Assembly: GCF_011764565.1 (NCBI RefSeq)
Contig: NZ_AP022871.1
Span: forward strand, 310,001 to 374,000
From: Phytohabitans suffuscus
GTDB lineage: Bacteria > Actinomycetota > Actinomycetes > Mycobacteriales > Micromonosporaceae
Length of the DNA: 64,000 nucleotides
Reading direction: 5' to 3'
Shown: piece after piece, positions 45,157 to 54,041 of the stretch
How positions within the stretch are numbered: the stretch's first letter is position 1
Layout: each line of letters opens with the position of its first letter
The notes under the pieces: generated by a model
What the model saw: the letters and a program-made list of their open reading frames with translations, nothing else
Told to the model about the DNA's origin: nothing
Database searches by the model: none
Made by a program: the position numbers and the translations under genes

Positions 45157-47391
45157 CTGCTCCCCGCGCACGCGGGGATGGTCCCATGATGCCAGGGGCA
45201 AGCACCTCGTGTCCTGGCTGCTCCCCGCGCACGCGGGGATGGTCCCATCAAACGATACTCCGAAATTGGAGGCATCGACTGCTCCCCGCGCACGCGGGGA
45301 TGGTCCCGAACAGCCGACATCATCAACGAAACCATCGCCCTGCTCCCCGCGCACGCGGGGATGGTCCTACTTCCCCATTTCCCCGCGCAAAAGAATCGCC
45401 CTGCTCCCCGCGCACGCGGGGATGGTCCCTTTATACGACGGTTCCACCGTCTGAGCTGGGCCTGCTCCCCGCGCACGCGGGGATGGTCCCGACACCGACG
45501 CTGAATCCACGCGCAAGGTGGCCTGCTCCCCGCGCACGCGGGGATGGTCCCGACGGGGCCGACAATAACGTGCGGTTCCTCGGCTGCTCCCCGCGCACGC
45601 GGGGATGGTCCGCACGCATAGGGCACGACACCCGCTCTGACCTGCTGCTCCCCGCGCACGCGGGGATGGTCCCCGTGTGTCCGTCAACTGCACCGAATCC
45701 GGGGCCTGCTCCCCGCGCACGCGGGGATGGTCCCTCCCGATCCCAAGCCTTCTGCTTGGTGTAGTCCTGCTCCCCGCGCACGCGGGGATGGTCCCCGGGC
45801 CGCCCCTGACTGCAGCCCGTCACCGAGCTGCTCCCCGCGCACGCGGGGATGGTCCCCGACGTCGACAAACTCTTTGTACGGGCCGAATCTGCTCCCCGCG
45901 CACGCGGGGATGGTCCCTACCTGTTCGCGTGCAACCAACATTGGTTGGCCTGCTCCCCGCGCACGCGGGGATGGTCCGACGGGATAGCCCGCGGGCTAGG
46001 GCTGCCCGACCTGCTCCCCGCGCACGCGGGGATGGTCCCTACATCCAGGCGAAAATGCGCGCTAGCAAGACCTGCTCCCCGCGCACGCGGGGATGGTCCC
46101 ATTGCCATCGCCGGACACCAGACCAGCGCCGTCTGCTCCCCGCGCACGCGGGATGGTCCCTCAACACCAACGTCACGCAAGGCGCCTCGCAACTGCTCCC
46201 CGCGCACGCGGGGATGGTCCCTGGGCGGACGAACTGTGGAACCAGGTCGACCTCTGCTCCCCGCGCACGCGGGGATGGTCCCCATCCACTTGTAGATAGC
46301 GCATGGGAAGGGGCCTGCTCCCCGCGCACGCGGGATGGTCCCCGTTACCGATTCGTGACCTGAACAGCACCCGCCTGCTCCCCGCGCACGCGGGGATGGT
46401 CCTGGTACGTCAACCCCATCAATCCCCTATCAGGCTGCTCCCGCGCACGCGGGGATGGTCCCGCGTCGGCTGGAATGAAGAGAAAATGACAGCGCTGCTC
46501 CCCGCGCACGCGGGGATGGTCCCAATCACGCCAGCTGAGGGACACTCACTACACCCTGCTCCCCGCGCACGCGGGGATGGTCCCGAGGGTCGCCGCTGCG
46601 CTATCAGCGCGATCCACTGCTCCCCGCGCACGCGGGATGGTCCTTCTGTCGCATCGCGATGCGATGGCGCGATCGCCTGCTCCCCGCGCACGCGGGATGG
46701 TCCTGGTTCCCGTGGGTCCCACGAATTGACCGGTGGTCTGCTCCCCGCGCACGCGGGGATGGTCCCGCCACCAACATGCGCACGCTGGTGCGCGCCCTCT
46801 GCTCCCCGCGCACGCGGGGATGGTCCCGCATCCGGCGTGAGCAGGACCTGTTGCTCGATCTGCTCCCCGCGCACGCGGGGATGGTCCCCTGGCCACGCAG
46901 TACCGCAAAGCAATGCTGGACTGCTCCCCGCGCACGCGGGGATGGTCCCGGGCCCCACAGTCCACACAGGAGTGCTGGACCCTGCTCCCCGCGCACGCGG
47001 GGATGGTCCCGACGGCCCCTATTCGGACCTCGCCTACCACGTCTGCTCCCCGCGCACGCGGGGATGGTCCCGGTTGAGCATCCTGACCGACGCGCTGCAT
47101 GTGCTGCTCCCCGCGCACGCGGGGATGGTCCCGTGGGGCGCCAAGTCGCCCGCGCGGTCAAGCACTGCTCCCTGTCCGCGCACGCGGGGATGGTCCCCAC
47201 CGCATCATGCAAGTAGACACTGTCAAGCACGCCTGACCAGCCTGCTCCCCGCGCACGCGGGGATGGTCCCTCCTCCGGCTCGTCGGCCATGTCTTCCAGC
47301 TCCTGCTCCCCGCGCACGCGGGGATGGTCCGTATGCCCCGTCATCGGCTCGTCGGAAGGCCTGCTGCTGCCCGCGCATGCGGGGATGGTCC
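45157..47391 (+). CRISPR. Type I-E CRISPR array 4, 37 repeats
   Basis: The repeat is CTGCTCCCCGCGCACGC, G4, then ATGGTCC, 28 nt, with a 61-bp period and 33-nt spacers. Starts run 45157, 45218, 45279, 45340 and so on to 47242, 47303 and 47364. Four repeats have G3 (46133, 46315, 46617, 46677) and one has CCC for CCCC (46435). The repeat at 47165 carries a four-base insertion (CTCCCTGTCC) and is followed by a 45-nt spacer. The last repeat (CTGCTGCCCGCGCATGC) is degenerate, as expected for the distal end. Confidence 0.97.
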
Positions 47392-47508
47392 GGGCGGTGT
47401 GTCATCGGATCCGGGTCCGGTTCGTCCGCTCCCGCGCGGCGTTGTCCACGCCCGGGGCGAGTGCTGACAGCCGGCATGAATCCTGGCGGCGGGCTCGACC
47501 CTGCGACG

Positions 47509-47703
47509 TCAGCTACGCCGAACGAACAGCCATCCGGCGAGCGTCAGGCCAAGGCCGGCCAAGACCAGCCACAGCGTGTCGAGAACTGCCACTCCCAGTG
47601 CGATCAGCGCCGCACCCGCGACGGACAGCATGTATGCCTTCGGGCTGCGGCGCCAGCCTGGTGGCCGCCAGGCGGCGCGTCGGCGCGGAACCTGCTTCAC
47701 CAC
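47509..47703 (-). CDS. Small two-helix membrane protein
   Basis: A 64-residue protein begins with GTG at 47703 after GGGAGGATC. A basic N-terminus (VPRRRAAWRPPGWRRSPKAY) is followed by two hydrophobic segments, MLSVAGAALIALGVAVLDTL and WLVLAGLGLTLAGWLFV, ending RRS. It is typical of small actinobacterial membrane proteins of unknown function, and it diverges from the hydroxylase gene. Confidence 0.55.
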   Translation of the reverse strand: MVKQVPRRRAAWRPPGWRRSPKAYMLSVAGAALIALGVAVLDTLWLVLAGLGLTLAGWLFVRRS

Positions 47704-47787
47704 GGGCGATCCTCCCGGTCTTTCTCCGCCGTCCCTGACCGATCAGGCTATTCGCTCAGGGCTGGGTTTGGTGAATCATGGGCCACC

Positions 47788-48336
47788 ATGTTCGTGGATC
47801 AGCGACGGTTCCCCTTCCTTGCCGATCTTCGAGCGCAGTGGGAGTCCATCCTGGACGAATGCCTCGCTCTCCCGCGCGAGACCTATCAGCCGTGGGTGCA
47901 ACGCGAGATGTACGGCCAGGGCTGGAGCGTGTACGGCCTTGTCGCGTTCGGCGAGCGGATCGAAGAAGCGCTCGAAGCCTGCCCGCGTACCGCCTCCGCC
48001 CTGATGGGCGTCCCCCATCTGACGACCGCGGGGTTCTCCCGGATGGCTCCTGGCACCCACATCAAGCCACATCAGGGGTGGGTCACGACGGTTTACCGCG
48101 CGCATCTCGGACTTGTCGTGCCGCAGGGCTGCGCGCTCCGGGTAGGCGCCGAGACCCGGCAGTGGTGCGAAGGCGAAACTCTGGTCTTCGACGACACCGT
48201 CACGCACGAGGCGTGGAATCACGGCTCCAGCGACCGCGTCGTGCTCCTGTTCGACTTCGCTCGTCCTGGCTACGAGGGCATACCGCAGGACGATCTGCCG
48301 GCCTCGGTAGCGGGCTTCGTACGGCGCGGTCGATGA
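47788..48336 (+). CDS. Aspartyl/asparaginyl beta-hydroxylase-like protein
   Basis: This 182-residue protein starts MFVDQRRFPFLADLRAQWES. The Asp/Asn hydroxylase (Fe(II)/2-oxoglutarate) core is visible: TTAGFSRMAPGTHIKPHQGW supplies the first iron His, VYRAHLGLVVPQGCALRVGA the oxoglutarate-binding Arg region, and FDDTVTHEAWNHGSSDRVVL the second His plus H-x-x-x-x-R. It should hydroxylate a protein or peptide side chain. The apparent N-terminal extension back through the CRISPR array is an artefact of repeat translation. Confidence 0.88.
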   Translation: MFVDQRRFPFLADLRAQWESILDECLALPRETYQPWVQREMYGQGWSVYGLVAFGERIEEALEACPRTASALMGVPHLTTAGFSRMAPGTHIKPHQGWVTTVYRAHLGLVVPQGCALRVGAETRQWCEGETLVFDDTVTHEAWNHGSSDRVVLLFDFARPGYEGIPQDDLPASVAGFVRRGR

Positions 48337-48492
48337 GCCAGACACGCCAGAGTCCGCCAGCGCCCCGAGGAGCCAGCCGACCATCGAGAAAGCGTCGTAT
48401 GCGGTGAGTCCGAACTCGGCGACCGGTCGGGAGCAGTGAGTTCGCGCCGTACGCTCATCGATGCGGCGGCGTTGCCGGCTCGTCGTAGGAAC

Positions 48493-49137
48493 TCACCGCG
48501 GGCCGGCCTTGTCGTCGGCGCCGAGGTATGCGTACGACAGCTCCGCGTCTCGCCGGCCGGCGCAGCTGATTCGGCGGCGGCGTGAGTCGTACTCGAAGCC
48601 GGCCTGGCGCAGCGCGCCTGCTAGGGCGCGTCCGGCCGGTCGGCCGTCGGGCAGCCGGATGCTGGTCAGGTCGAGGTCGGCGACCAGCTGTCCGCCTTCG
48701 GTGAGCCAGCTCGCGGCGCGGGTGATGGCCGCGAGCTTGTCGCCGACGTAGTGCAGGCCGTGGACGCAGGTGATCAGATCGAACCGCCGTGCCGGTGCCC
48801 AGCTCGTGACCGGCGCGCAGACCAGCTCCACGGGCAGGTTGGCGTCCGGTAGCGGGTCGAAGTGGTCGACCCCGACCAGGACGACGCGGTCGGCGAGCCC
48901 GTCGCGGCGCAGCAGGTGTGCCGCTCGCAGCAGCGCACGGCCGGTCCCGCAACACAGGTCGAGCCAGCTGCTCCGCTGGCCTCGCAGGGCACCGGAGCGG
49001 ACCCGGTCCAGCGGGTTGAAGCCAAGCTCGCGCGTGTAGCTGTTGACCCCGGCCAGCTGCCGCTCCCGGTTCATGGCGCAGTTGGCCACCACGGCGGACA
49101 GCGCGAGGTCGTCGTCGTACAGCAACCGCCGATCCAC
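48493..49137 (-). CDS. SAM-dependent methyltransferase (class I)
   Basis: This 214-residue protein has N-terminal YDDDLALSAVVANCAMNRER and LAGVNSYTRELGFNPLDRVR, then SAM-binding motif I WLDLCCGTGRALLRAAHLL, motif II VVLVGVDHFDPLPD and motif IV FDLITCVHGLHYVGDKLAAI. These are the marks of the methyltransferase 11/25 type. The substrate is unknown. It stands alone, separated from the ABC-F gene by 310 bp that hold a dispersed repeat (49371-49427) and no other gene. Confidence 0.85.
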   Translation of the reverse strand: MDRRLLYDDDLALSAVVANCAMNRERQLAGVNSYTRELGFNPLDRVRSGALRGQRSSWLDLCCGTGRALLRAAHLLRRDGLADRVVLVGVDHFDPLPDANLPVELVCAPVTSWAPARRFDLITCVHGLHYVGDKLAAITRAASWLTEGGQLVADLDLTSIRLPDGRPAGRALAGALRQAGFEYDSRRRRISCAGRRDAELSYAYLGADDKAGPR

Positions 49138-49370
49138 CTGTACAGCCTGCCAGGGCGCGTTTCATAAGGGCATGCCCGGCCCGCGGCGGGTTCAGACGAC
49201 GACCAGCGGCACCGGGCGGAAGGCCACATACAACACCGGTATCCGACCTTCCGCCCGGCACCACCGGACGCGGCCTCGACCTCGCTTCGGCTCGACCGAC
49301 CCCTCATGAAACACGCCTAGAGATCCAGGAGCCGAGGACGCGGGCGGGAGGTGCCGGCCGGGTGACCCGC

Positions 49371-49427
49371 GCGGAGGGTGAGGCCGCGGGAGCAACGGTC
49401 CGGACCACCGCGGACGTCGCGGTAGCT
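49371..49427 (-). repeat. Dispersed ~58-bp gene-end element, copy downstream of the ABC-F gene
   Basis: On the minus strand it begins GCTACCGCGACGTCCGCGG, contains GGTCCGGACC and ends CCTCACCCTCCGCG. It starts 20 bases after the ABC-F stop codon in the same orientation as that gene. Other copies are at 14364, 55103, 58441 and 58632. Confidence 0.8.
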
Positions 49428-49447
49428 CGATATTTCTAAAGGGGTGG

Positions 49448-51085
49448 TCAGTGTTCGGTGATCTGCCCGTGGGCTACCTCGAGGCGGCGGGTGGTGAGCA
49501 CCGTGTCGAGCATGCGCCGGTCGTGGGTGACCAGCAGGAGCGTGCCGGGGTAGCTGGCCAGGGCTGACTCCAGCTGCTCGATGGCGGGCAGGTCGAGGTG
49601 GTTGGTGGGCTCGTCCAGCACGAGCAGGTTGACGCCGCGGGCCTGCAGCAGTGCCAGCGCCGCCCGGGTCCGTTCGCCGGGTGACAGGGTCGCGGCCGGT
49701 CGAAGCACGTGCGCGGCGTTCAGGCCGAACTTGGCCAGCAGCGTGCGGACCTGCGCGGGGGTCTGGTCCGGGACCGTCGCGTTGAAGGCGTCCAGGAGCG
49801 CGTCGCCGCCGTGGAAGAGCCGCCGCGCCTGGTCGACCTCGCCCACCACCACGCCCGGACCGAGCCAGGTGCGGCCCCCGGCCAGCTCGGCGCGCCCCAG
49901 CAGGGCGGCCAGCAGGGTCGACTTGCCGGAGCCGTTGGCACCCGTGATCGCCACCCGGTCGGCCCAGTCGATCTGCAGGTCGACCGGGCCGAGGGTGAAC
50001 CCGCCGCGGCGCACCAGCGCGGCCTGGGCGACGGCGACCACGGCCCCGGCTCGCGGAGCGGCGGAGATCTCCATCCGCAGCTCCCACTCCTTGCGGGGCT
50101 CCTCGACGACTTCCAGGCGCTCGATCAGCCGCTCGGTCTGCCGGGCCTTCGCCGCCTGCTTCTCGCTCGCCTCGGTGCGGAACTTGCGCCCGATCTTGTC
50201 GTTGTCGCCGGCCTTGCGGCGGGAGTTGCGGACGCCCTTGTCCATCCAGGACCGCTGGGTGCGCGCCCGCTCCTCAAGGCCGGCGAGGGTATCGGCGTAC
50301 TGCTCGTACTCCTGGCGGGCGTGGCGCCGGGCGACCTCCCGCTCCTGCAGGTAGGCGGCATAGCCACCGCCGTAGCCGCGCACCTGCCGCTGCGCCAGGT
50401 CGAGCTCGACCACCCGGGTCACGGTCCTGGTCAGGAACTCGCGGTCGTGGCTCACCACGACGGTGCCGGCCCGCAGTCCGGTGACGAACGCCTCCAGCCG
50501 CTCCAGACCGTCGAGGTCCAGGTCGTTGGTGGGCTCGTCGAGCAGGAAGATGTCGTAGCGGCTCAGCAGCAGCGACGCCAGGCCCGCGCGGGCCGCCTGA
50601 CCGCCGGACAGCGCCGTCATCGGCCGGTCCAGGTCGACCGCCAGCCCCAACCCGGCCGCGACCTGCTCCGCACGCTCCTCGAAGTCGGCCCCGCCAAGGG
50701 CGATCCAACGTTCAAGACCCAGCGGGTACGCGTCGTCGGCGCCGGGCCGCTCCTCCACGAGCCCCTGAGTCGCGTCGTCCAGGGCCGCCTGCGCCGCGGC
50801 CACCCCGGTGCGCCGCGCCAGGAACTGCCCGACCGTCTCGCCCGGCCGCCGCTCGGGCTCCTGCGACAGGTACCCGATGGTCGCGGCGGGCGGGCTGACC
50901 AGCAACGTGCCCTCTTCGGCAACGTCCAGGCCGGCGAGGATGCGCAGCAGGGTGGACTTGCCGGCGCCGTTGGCCCCGACCAGCCCGATCACGTCACCTG
51001 CGGCGACGACGACATCCAGCCCCGAGAACAGGACACGGTCACCGTGCCCCGCGGCAAGCCCCTTGGCGACGAGTGTTGCGGTCAT
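49448..51085 (-). CDS. ABC-F family ATPase (ribosome-associated)
   Basis: This 545-residue protein has two ABC domains and no membrane segment. Domain 1 has GANGAGKSTLLRILAGLD and signature LSGGQAARAGLASLLLSRYD then IFLLDEPTNDLDLDGL; domain 2 has GANGSGKSTLLAALLG, LSPGERTRAALALLQARGVN and LLVLDEPTNHLDLP. The linker between them is long, basic and helical (about 240-330). ABC-F proteins act on the ribosome as translation factors or as antibiotic-resistance proteins. The ATG follows a short gap to a strong hairpin at 51258-51318, which may regulate it. Resistance versus housekeeping cannot be decided. Confidence 0.92.
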   Translation of the reverse strand: MTATLVAKGLAAGHGDRVLFSGLDVVVAAGDVIGLVGANGAGKSTLLRILAGLDVAEEGTLLVSPPAATIGYLSQEPERRPGETVGQFLARRTGVAAAQAALDDATQGLVEERPGADDAYPLGLERWIALGGADFEERAEQVAAGLGLAVDLDRPMTALSGGQAARAGLASLLLSRYDIFLLDEPTNDLDLDGLERLEAFVTGLRAGTVVVSHDREFLTRTVTRVVELDLAQRQVRGYGGGYAAYLQEREVARRHARQEYEQYADTLAGLEERARTQRSWMDKGVRNSRRKAGDNDKIGRKFRTEASEKQAAKARQTERLIERLEVVEEPRKEWELRMEISAAPRAGAVVAVAQAALVRRGGFTLGPVDLQIDWADRVAITGANGSGKSTLLAALLGRAELAGGRTWLGPGVVVGEVDQARRLFHGGDALLDAFNATVPDQTPAQVRTLLAKFGLNAAHVLRPAATLSPGERTRAALALLQARGVNLLVLDEPTNHLDLPAIEQLESALASYPGTLLLVTHDRRMLDTVLTTRRLEVAHGQITEH

Positions 51086-51257
51086 CGGAATGCGAACACC
51101 TCAAAGACGGGCCAACTGACAGGGACTGGACCACACGGTACCGCCGGCGGGTCCCGGACCTGATCCGCCCGGTCGCGAAGCTCACCCCGCGCCTCGGGGC
51201 CCGCGACGGTCCCCGTACTCTCCGCAAGATCTGGCCGGCGGGCGCCACGCCCGGTCT

Positions 51258-51318
51258 GCTCAGCGGTACCAGAGGCACGTTGTGGAGTCCGCATAACGTG
51301 CCTGTGGTACCGCTGAGC
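51258..51318. repeat. 24-bp inverted repeat upstream of the ABC-F gene
   Basis: The left arm starts GCTCAGCGGTACCAGAGG and the right arm ends GTGGTACCGCTGAGC; 23 of 24 positions pair, with a 13-base spacer. It lies about 170 bp upstream of the ABC-F start codon. It could be a transcript hairpin, for example attenuation or translation control, or the binding site of a dimeric protein. No T-tract follows. Confidence 0.8.
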
Positions 51319-51353
51319 ACGGCTAGGGGTCTGATTTGTCCCGATTGGTCGGT

Positions 51354-51648
51354 GGATCGTGGTACGGATCCGCCCCTGTGAGGGCTCTTCAGTCCCTGTA
51401 GCCGGGAGGATTGCTGACCATGCGCGTCTGGGCCGCCGGGTCGCCGTCGTGGCTTGCTGTCACTGTCCCGGCGCAACTCGCGTCAGCGAGGGGCGCCTAT
51501 TTGTGGCGGCGTTTGCCCCTGTTTTGTCGCAGGTCCGGGTGGCGCCGGGCGGCGGGACCGGTCCTTGATCGACGTCGCTGGTGGCCGGCTCTGGGCGGAT
51601 CGTGGTACCTGGCTGCCGCTGGAGGAGCAGCTAGGTACCACGATCCGC
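51354..51648. repeat. Dispersed GATCGTGGTA hairpin elements
   Basis: A half copy GGATCGTGGTACGGATCCGC lies at 51354-51373. A full hairpin with 21-bp arms, one mismatch, spans 51595-51648 (GCGGATCGTGGTACCTGG on the left, its complement on the right). The stretch from 51319 to 51814 contains no convincing gene; the plus-strand ORF at 51411-51809 reads straight through the hairpin and is rejected. Confidence 0.75.
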
Positions 51649-51814
51649 GTCTTGGGGTCGATCGCGAAGCGTCGATCAAGGGGAAAGGGTGCGGTCGGTG
51701 CGGTGATCGTCCGCCCGGACTCAGCGTGATCTGCCGACAGGGCATGGTTTGGGCAAACGATCACCAGTACCCCACACACGCGATCACCTCGACCCCGAAG
51801 GCCCTCTAGACACA

Positions 51815-53329
51815 ATGCCGGGTAGTTAAGGATTTTGGCTGGTTGTCAAGCGTGGCGTGAGGACGTAGGCGGCGGGGTCTCGGTATAGAGGTTTGTCACT
51901 CGAAGACAGCCTCTGGACCGGGAGCCCCGCCGTTGGAACACTCTGCCATCACCCGCACAATCACCGTGGCTGCGGGTCGATTCGCGCCGGGGCATCTGGG
52001 CGAGTTGACCCAGCAGGTGCCCTTCGAGATGGTCGATGCCGTCCTGGCCGAGACCCGTACCGCCCAACGCCGTATCCGTGATCTTCCGGCTCGAGTGGTG
52101 GTGTATCTGCTGCTGGCCGGGTCTCTGTTCGCCGAGCTCGGCTACCGGCAGGTCTGGCTTCGCCTAGTCGCCGGGCTGGACGGCCTGCCGGTGCCGGACC
52201 CGACCGAGGCGGCGTTGACCAAGGCCCGACACCGGCTCGGCCCGGCACCCTTGCGGGCGTTGTTCGACCTGCTCCGCGGCCCCGCCGCCACGGCTGGGCC
52301 GGTGCGCTGGAAAGGACTGCTCGTCTGCGCGATCGACGCCACGATCATGAGCGTGGCGGACAGCCCCGCGAATCTGACCGTATTCACCAAACAGCGCGGC
52401 GGCCGCTGCGGCGGTGGTAGCTACCCGACGACGCGGGTGTCGACCCTGCTGACCCGCGGAACCCGAACAATCATCGACGCCGTGTTCGGCCCCGCCACCA
52501 TCGGAGAGATCGCCTACGCCCAACGTCTGCCGCCCAGCATGCATACCGGCATGCTGATCCTGGCCGACCGCTACTACGCAGCCGGGCACCTACTCGCCGC
52601 GATCGCCGACACCGGCGCAGACCTGATCGTGCGAGCCAGAACCGGCAAGACCGGACCGAAACTACCGATCCTGCGCCGTCACCGCGACGGCTCCTACCGA
52701 TCGGCCTTCGGCGGCAAACCCGTGCGTGTCATCGACGCCGAGATCACCATCACGACCACCACCGGCACCCACACCGGCGTCTACCGGCTGATCACCACAC
52801 TCCTCGACGAACGCCGCCACCCCGCCGCCGCACTGATCCGGCTCTACCACGAACGCTGGGAAATCGAGACCGCCTACCTCGAGCTGAAATCCTCGATCCT
52901 CGGCAGCCGGGTCCTACGCGCCCGCACCCCAACCGGCATCACCCAAGAAATCTACGCCCTACTGGTCACCTACCAGATCCTGCGCACCGCCATGACCGAC
53001 GCCACGAACACCGTCCCAGGCATCGACCCGGACCGGGCCAGCTTCACCACCGCACTACACGCCGCCCGCGACCAACTCATCCAAGCCAACGGCATCATCG
53101 CCGACACCATCATCGACCTAGCCGGCCGAATCGGGCGACTGGTCCTGGACAACCTCCTACCCGACCGGCGACCACGCATCAACGCCCGCACCGTCAAACG
53201 CGCCATCTCCAAATACAACGCCCGCGGCCCCAACATCGACCGACGAACCTACAAAACCACCCTCAACATCAACATCCTCGCCGGACCAACCTTGACAACC
53301 GCCCCAGAACCCTAACTACCTGGCATTGG
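51815..53329 (+). mobile_element. IS4-type insertion sequence
   Basis: Imperfect terminal inverted repeats of about 40 bp bound the element: left CAATGCCGGGTAGTTAAGG then TTGGCTGGTTGTCAAG, right (reverse complement) CAATGCCAGGTAGTTAGGG then TGGGGCGGTTGTCAAGG. CTAGACA is adjacent on the left and lies three bases beyond the right repeat, so it may be part of a target-site duplication, but the alignment is not exact. The element contains one complete transposase gene and sits in repeat-rich intergenic DNA downstream of the ABC-F upstream region. Confidence 0.85.
51933..53315 (+). CDS. IS4-family transposase
   Basis: This 460-residue transposase has an N-terminal DNA-binding region (FEMVDAVLAETRTAQRRIRD, then LPARVVVYLLLAGSLFAELG) and a DDE catalytic core. 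The first Asp is in LLVCAIDATIMSVADSP, the second in GMLILADRYYAAGHLL, and the Y-x-x-R-W-x-x-E helix is YHERWEIETAYLELKSSILG. The C-terminus ends NINILAGPTLTT. It is full-length and apparently intact, so the element may still be active. Confidence 0.9.
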   Translation: MEHSAITRTITVAAGRFAPGHLGELTQQVPFEMVDAVLAETRTAQRRIRDLPARVVVYLLLAGSLFAELGYRQVWLRLVAGLDGLPVPDPTEAALTKARHRLGPAPLRALFDLLRGPAATAGPVRWKGLLVCAIDATIMSVADSPANLTVFTKQRGGRCGGGSYPTTRVSTLLTRGTRTIIDAVFGPATIGEIAYAQRLPPSMHTGMLILADRYYAAGHLLAAIADTGADLIVRARTGKTGPKLPILRRHRDGSYRSAFGGKPVRVIDAEITITTTTGTHTGVYRLITTLLDERRHPAAALIRLYHERWEIETAYLELKSSILGSRVLRARTPTGITQEIYALLVTYQILRTAMTDATNTVPGIDPDRASFTTALHAARDQLIQANGIIADTIIDLAGRIGRLVLDNLLPDRRPRINARTVKRAISKYNARGPNIDRRTYKTTLNINILAGPTLTTAPEP

Positions 53330-53668
53330 GACTAGACAGACACTTCCACAGGTCATGGGCCCGCCTCAATTGGCCAGCAGAGTCTCCTGGGGACGGATCC
53401 GTACCACGATCACGGCGGCCTCGGCGATCCAATGAGGACAGACCGGAGATCCACCACCCGCGCGGCGGTGCCCCGGGTGGCGCGGGCGTCGGGCAGGTAC
53501 GGCAGGGGCCGCGACGGCGTGCCGGGCTGCGGCCGCCACCCCGCGCTGGTCCCGGAAGCTCTGAGGCTGGGCGCGTCGGTGCGCCCGGCTTCGGAGCCTC
53601 TTCTCCCGCCTCGGAGATCCGGAGGGCTGGCTGGCGCGGGAAAGCCGTGCGGCGGTGCCGCGGGCGGG
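53330..53668. other. Gene-free DNA between the insertion sequence and the ABM gene
   Basis: I see no gene. GGACGGATCCGTACCACGATC at 53391-53411 is a half copy of the dispersed hairpin, and GATCCAATGAGGACAGACCGG at 53428-53448 matches the block following the hairpin at 55.5 kb. The remainder is GC-rich without recognisable signals. Confidence 0.55.
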
Positions 53669-53953
53669 TCAGAACGCCGGGCCGCCGCCGGTGGCCTCGT
53701 ACCGCTGGACCGACACGTACCTGGGCTTGCCCAGGCGCGGCCCATTGGCTTGCTTGCGCCACCGGTTCAGCGCCTCGGCGTCTCGCCACACCTCGACGGT
53801 GTTGATCCGTTCGGGATCCACGGAGTCGGCCGTGACGGCGACGTGCAGGCACCCGTCGAACTCGCGGGCGCGCGTGACGAGGTCGCGGAAAGCGGCGACC
53901 CAGGTGTCGCGCCGCTCGGCGCCGACGAGCTCGTAGCCGGCGATGATGATCAT
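53669..53953 (-). CDS. Antibiotic biosynthesis monooxygenase (ABM) domain protein
   Basis: This 94-residue protein starts MIIIAGYELVGAERRDTWVA and continues FRDLVTRAREFDGCLHVAVT, then INTVEVWRDAEALNRWRKQA. The ferredoxin-like ABM fold is evident from the strand-helix pattern and the E-x-W-x-D-x-x-A-L-x-x-[WH] motif. Such small dimeric proteins oxidise aromatic or quinone substrates without cofactors. It is co-directional with the SnoaL-like gene upstream and probably shares control by the divergent TetR protein. Confidence 0.85.
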   Translation of the reverse strand: MIIIAGYELVGAERRDTWVAAFRDLVTRAREFDGCLHVAVTADSVDPERINTVEVWRDAEALNRWRKQANGPRLGKPRYVSVQRYEATGGGPAF

Positions 53954-54041
53954 GCTTGCTCCTCGGTGTGGGTGGCCCGCCGGCGACGGACCCGGTCCGG
54001 CCACGCGCTACCGGACCGGGCCGATGTGGCCCCTACCCGCC

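Noticed and set aside
46303-47787. N-terminal 495-residue extension of the Asp/Asn hydroxylase
   Set aside because: It is CRISPR repeat translation; the enzyme family starts at the ATG at 47788.
51411-51809. A 132-residue plus-strand ORF
   Set aside because: It runs through the GATCGTGGTACC hairpin, has no ribosome-binding site and no resemblance to a protein family.
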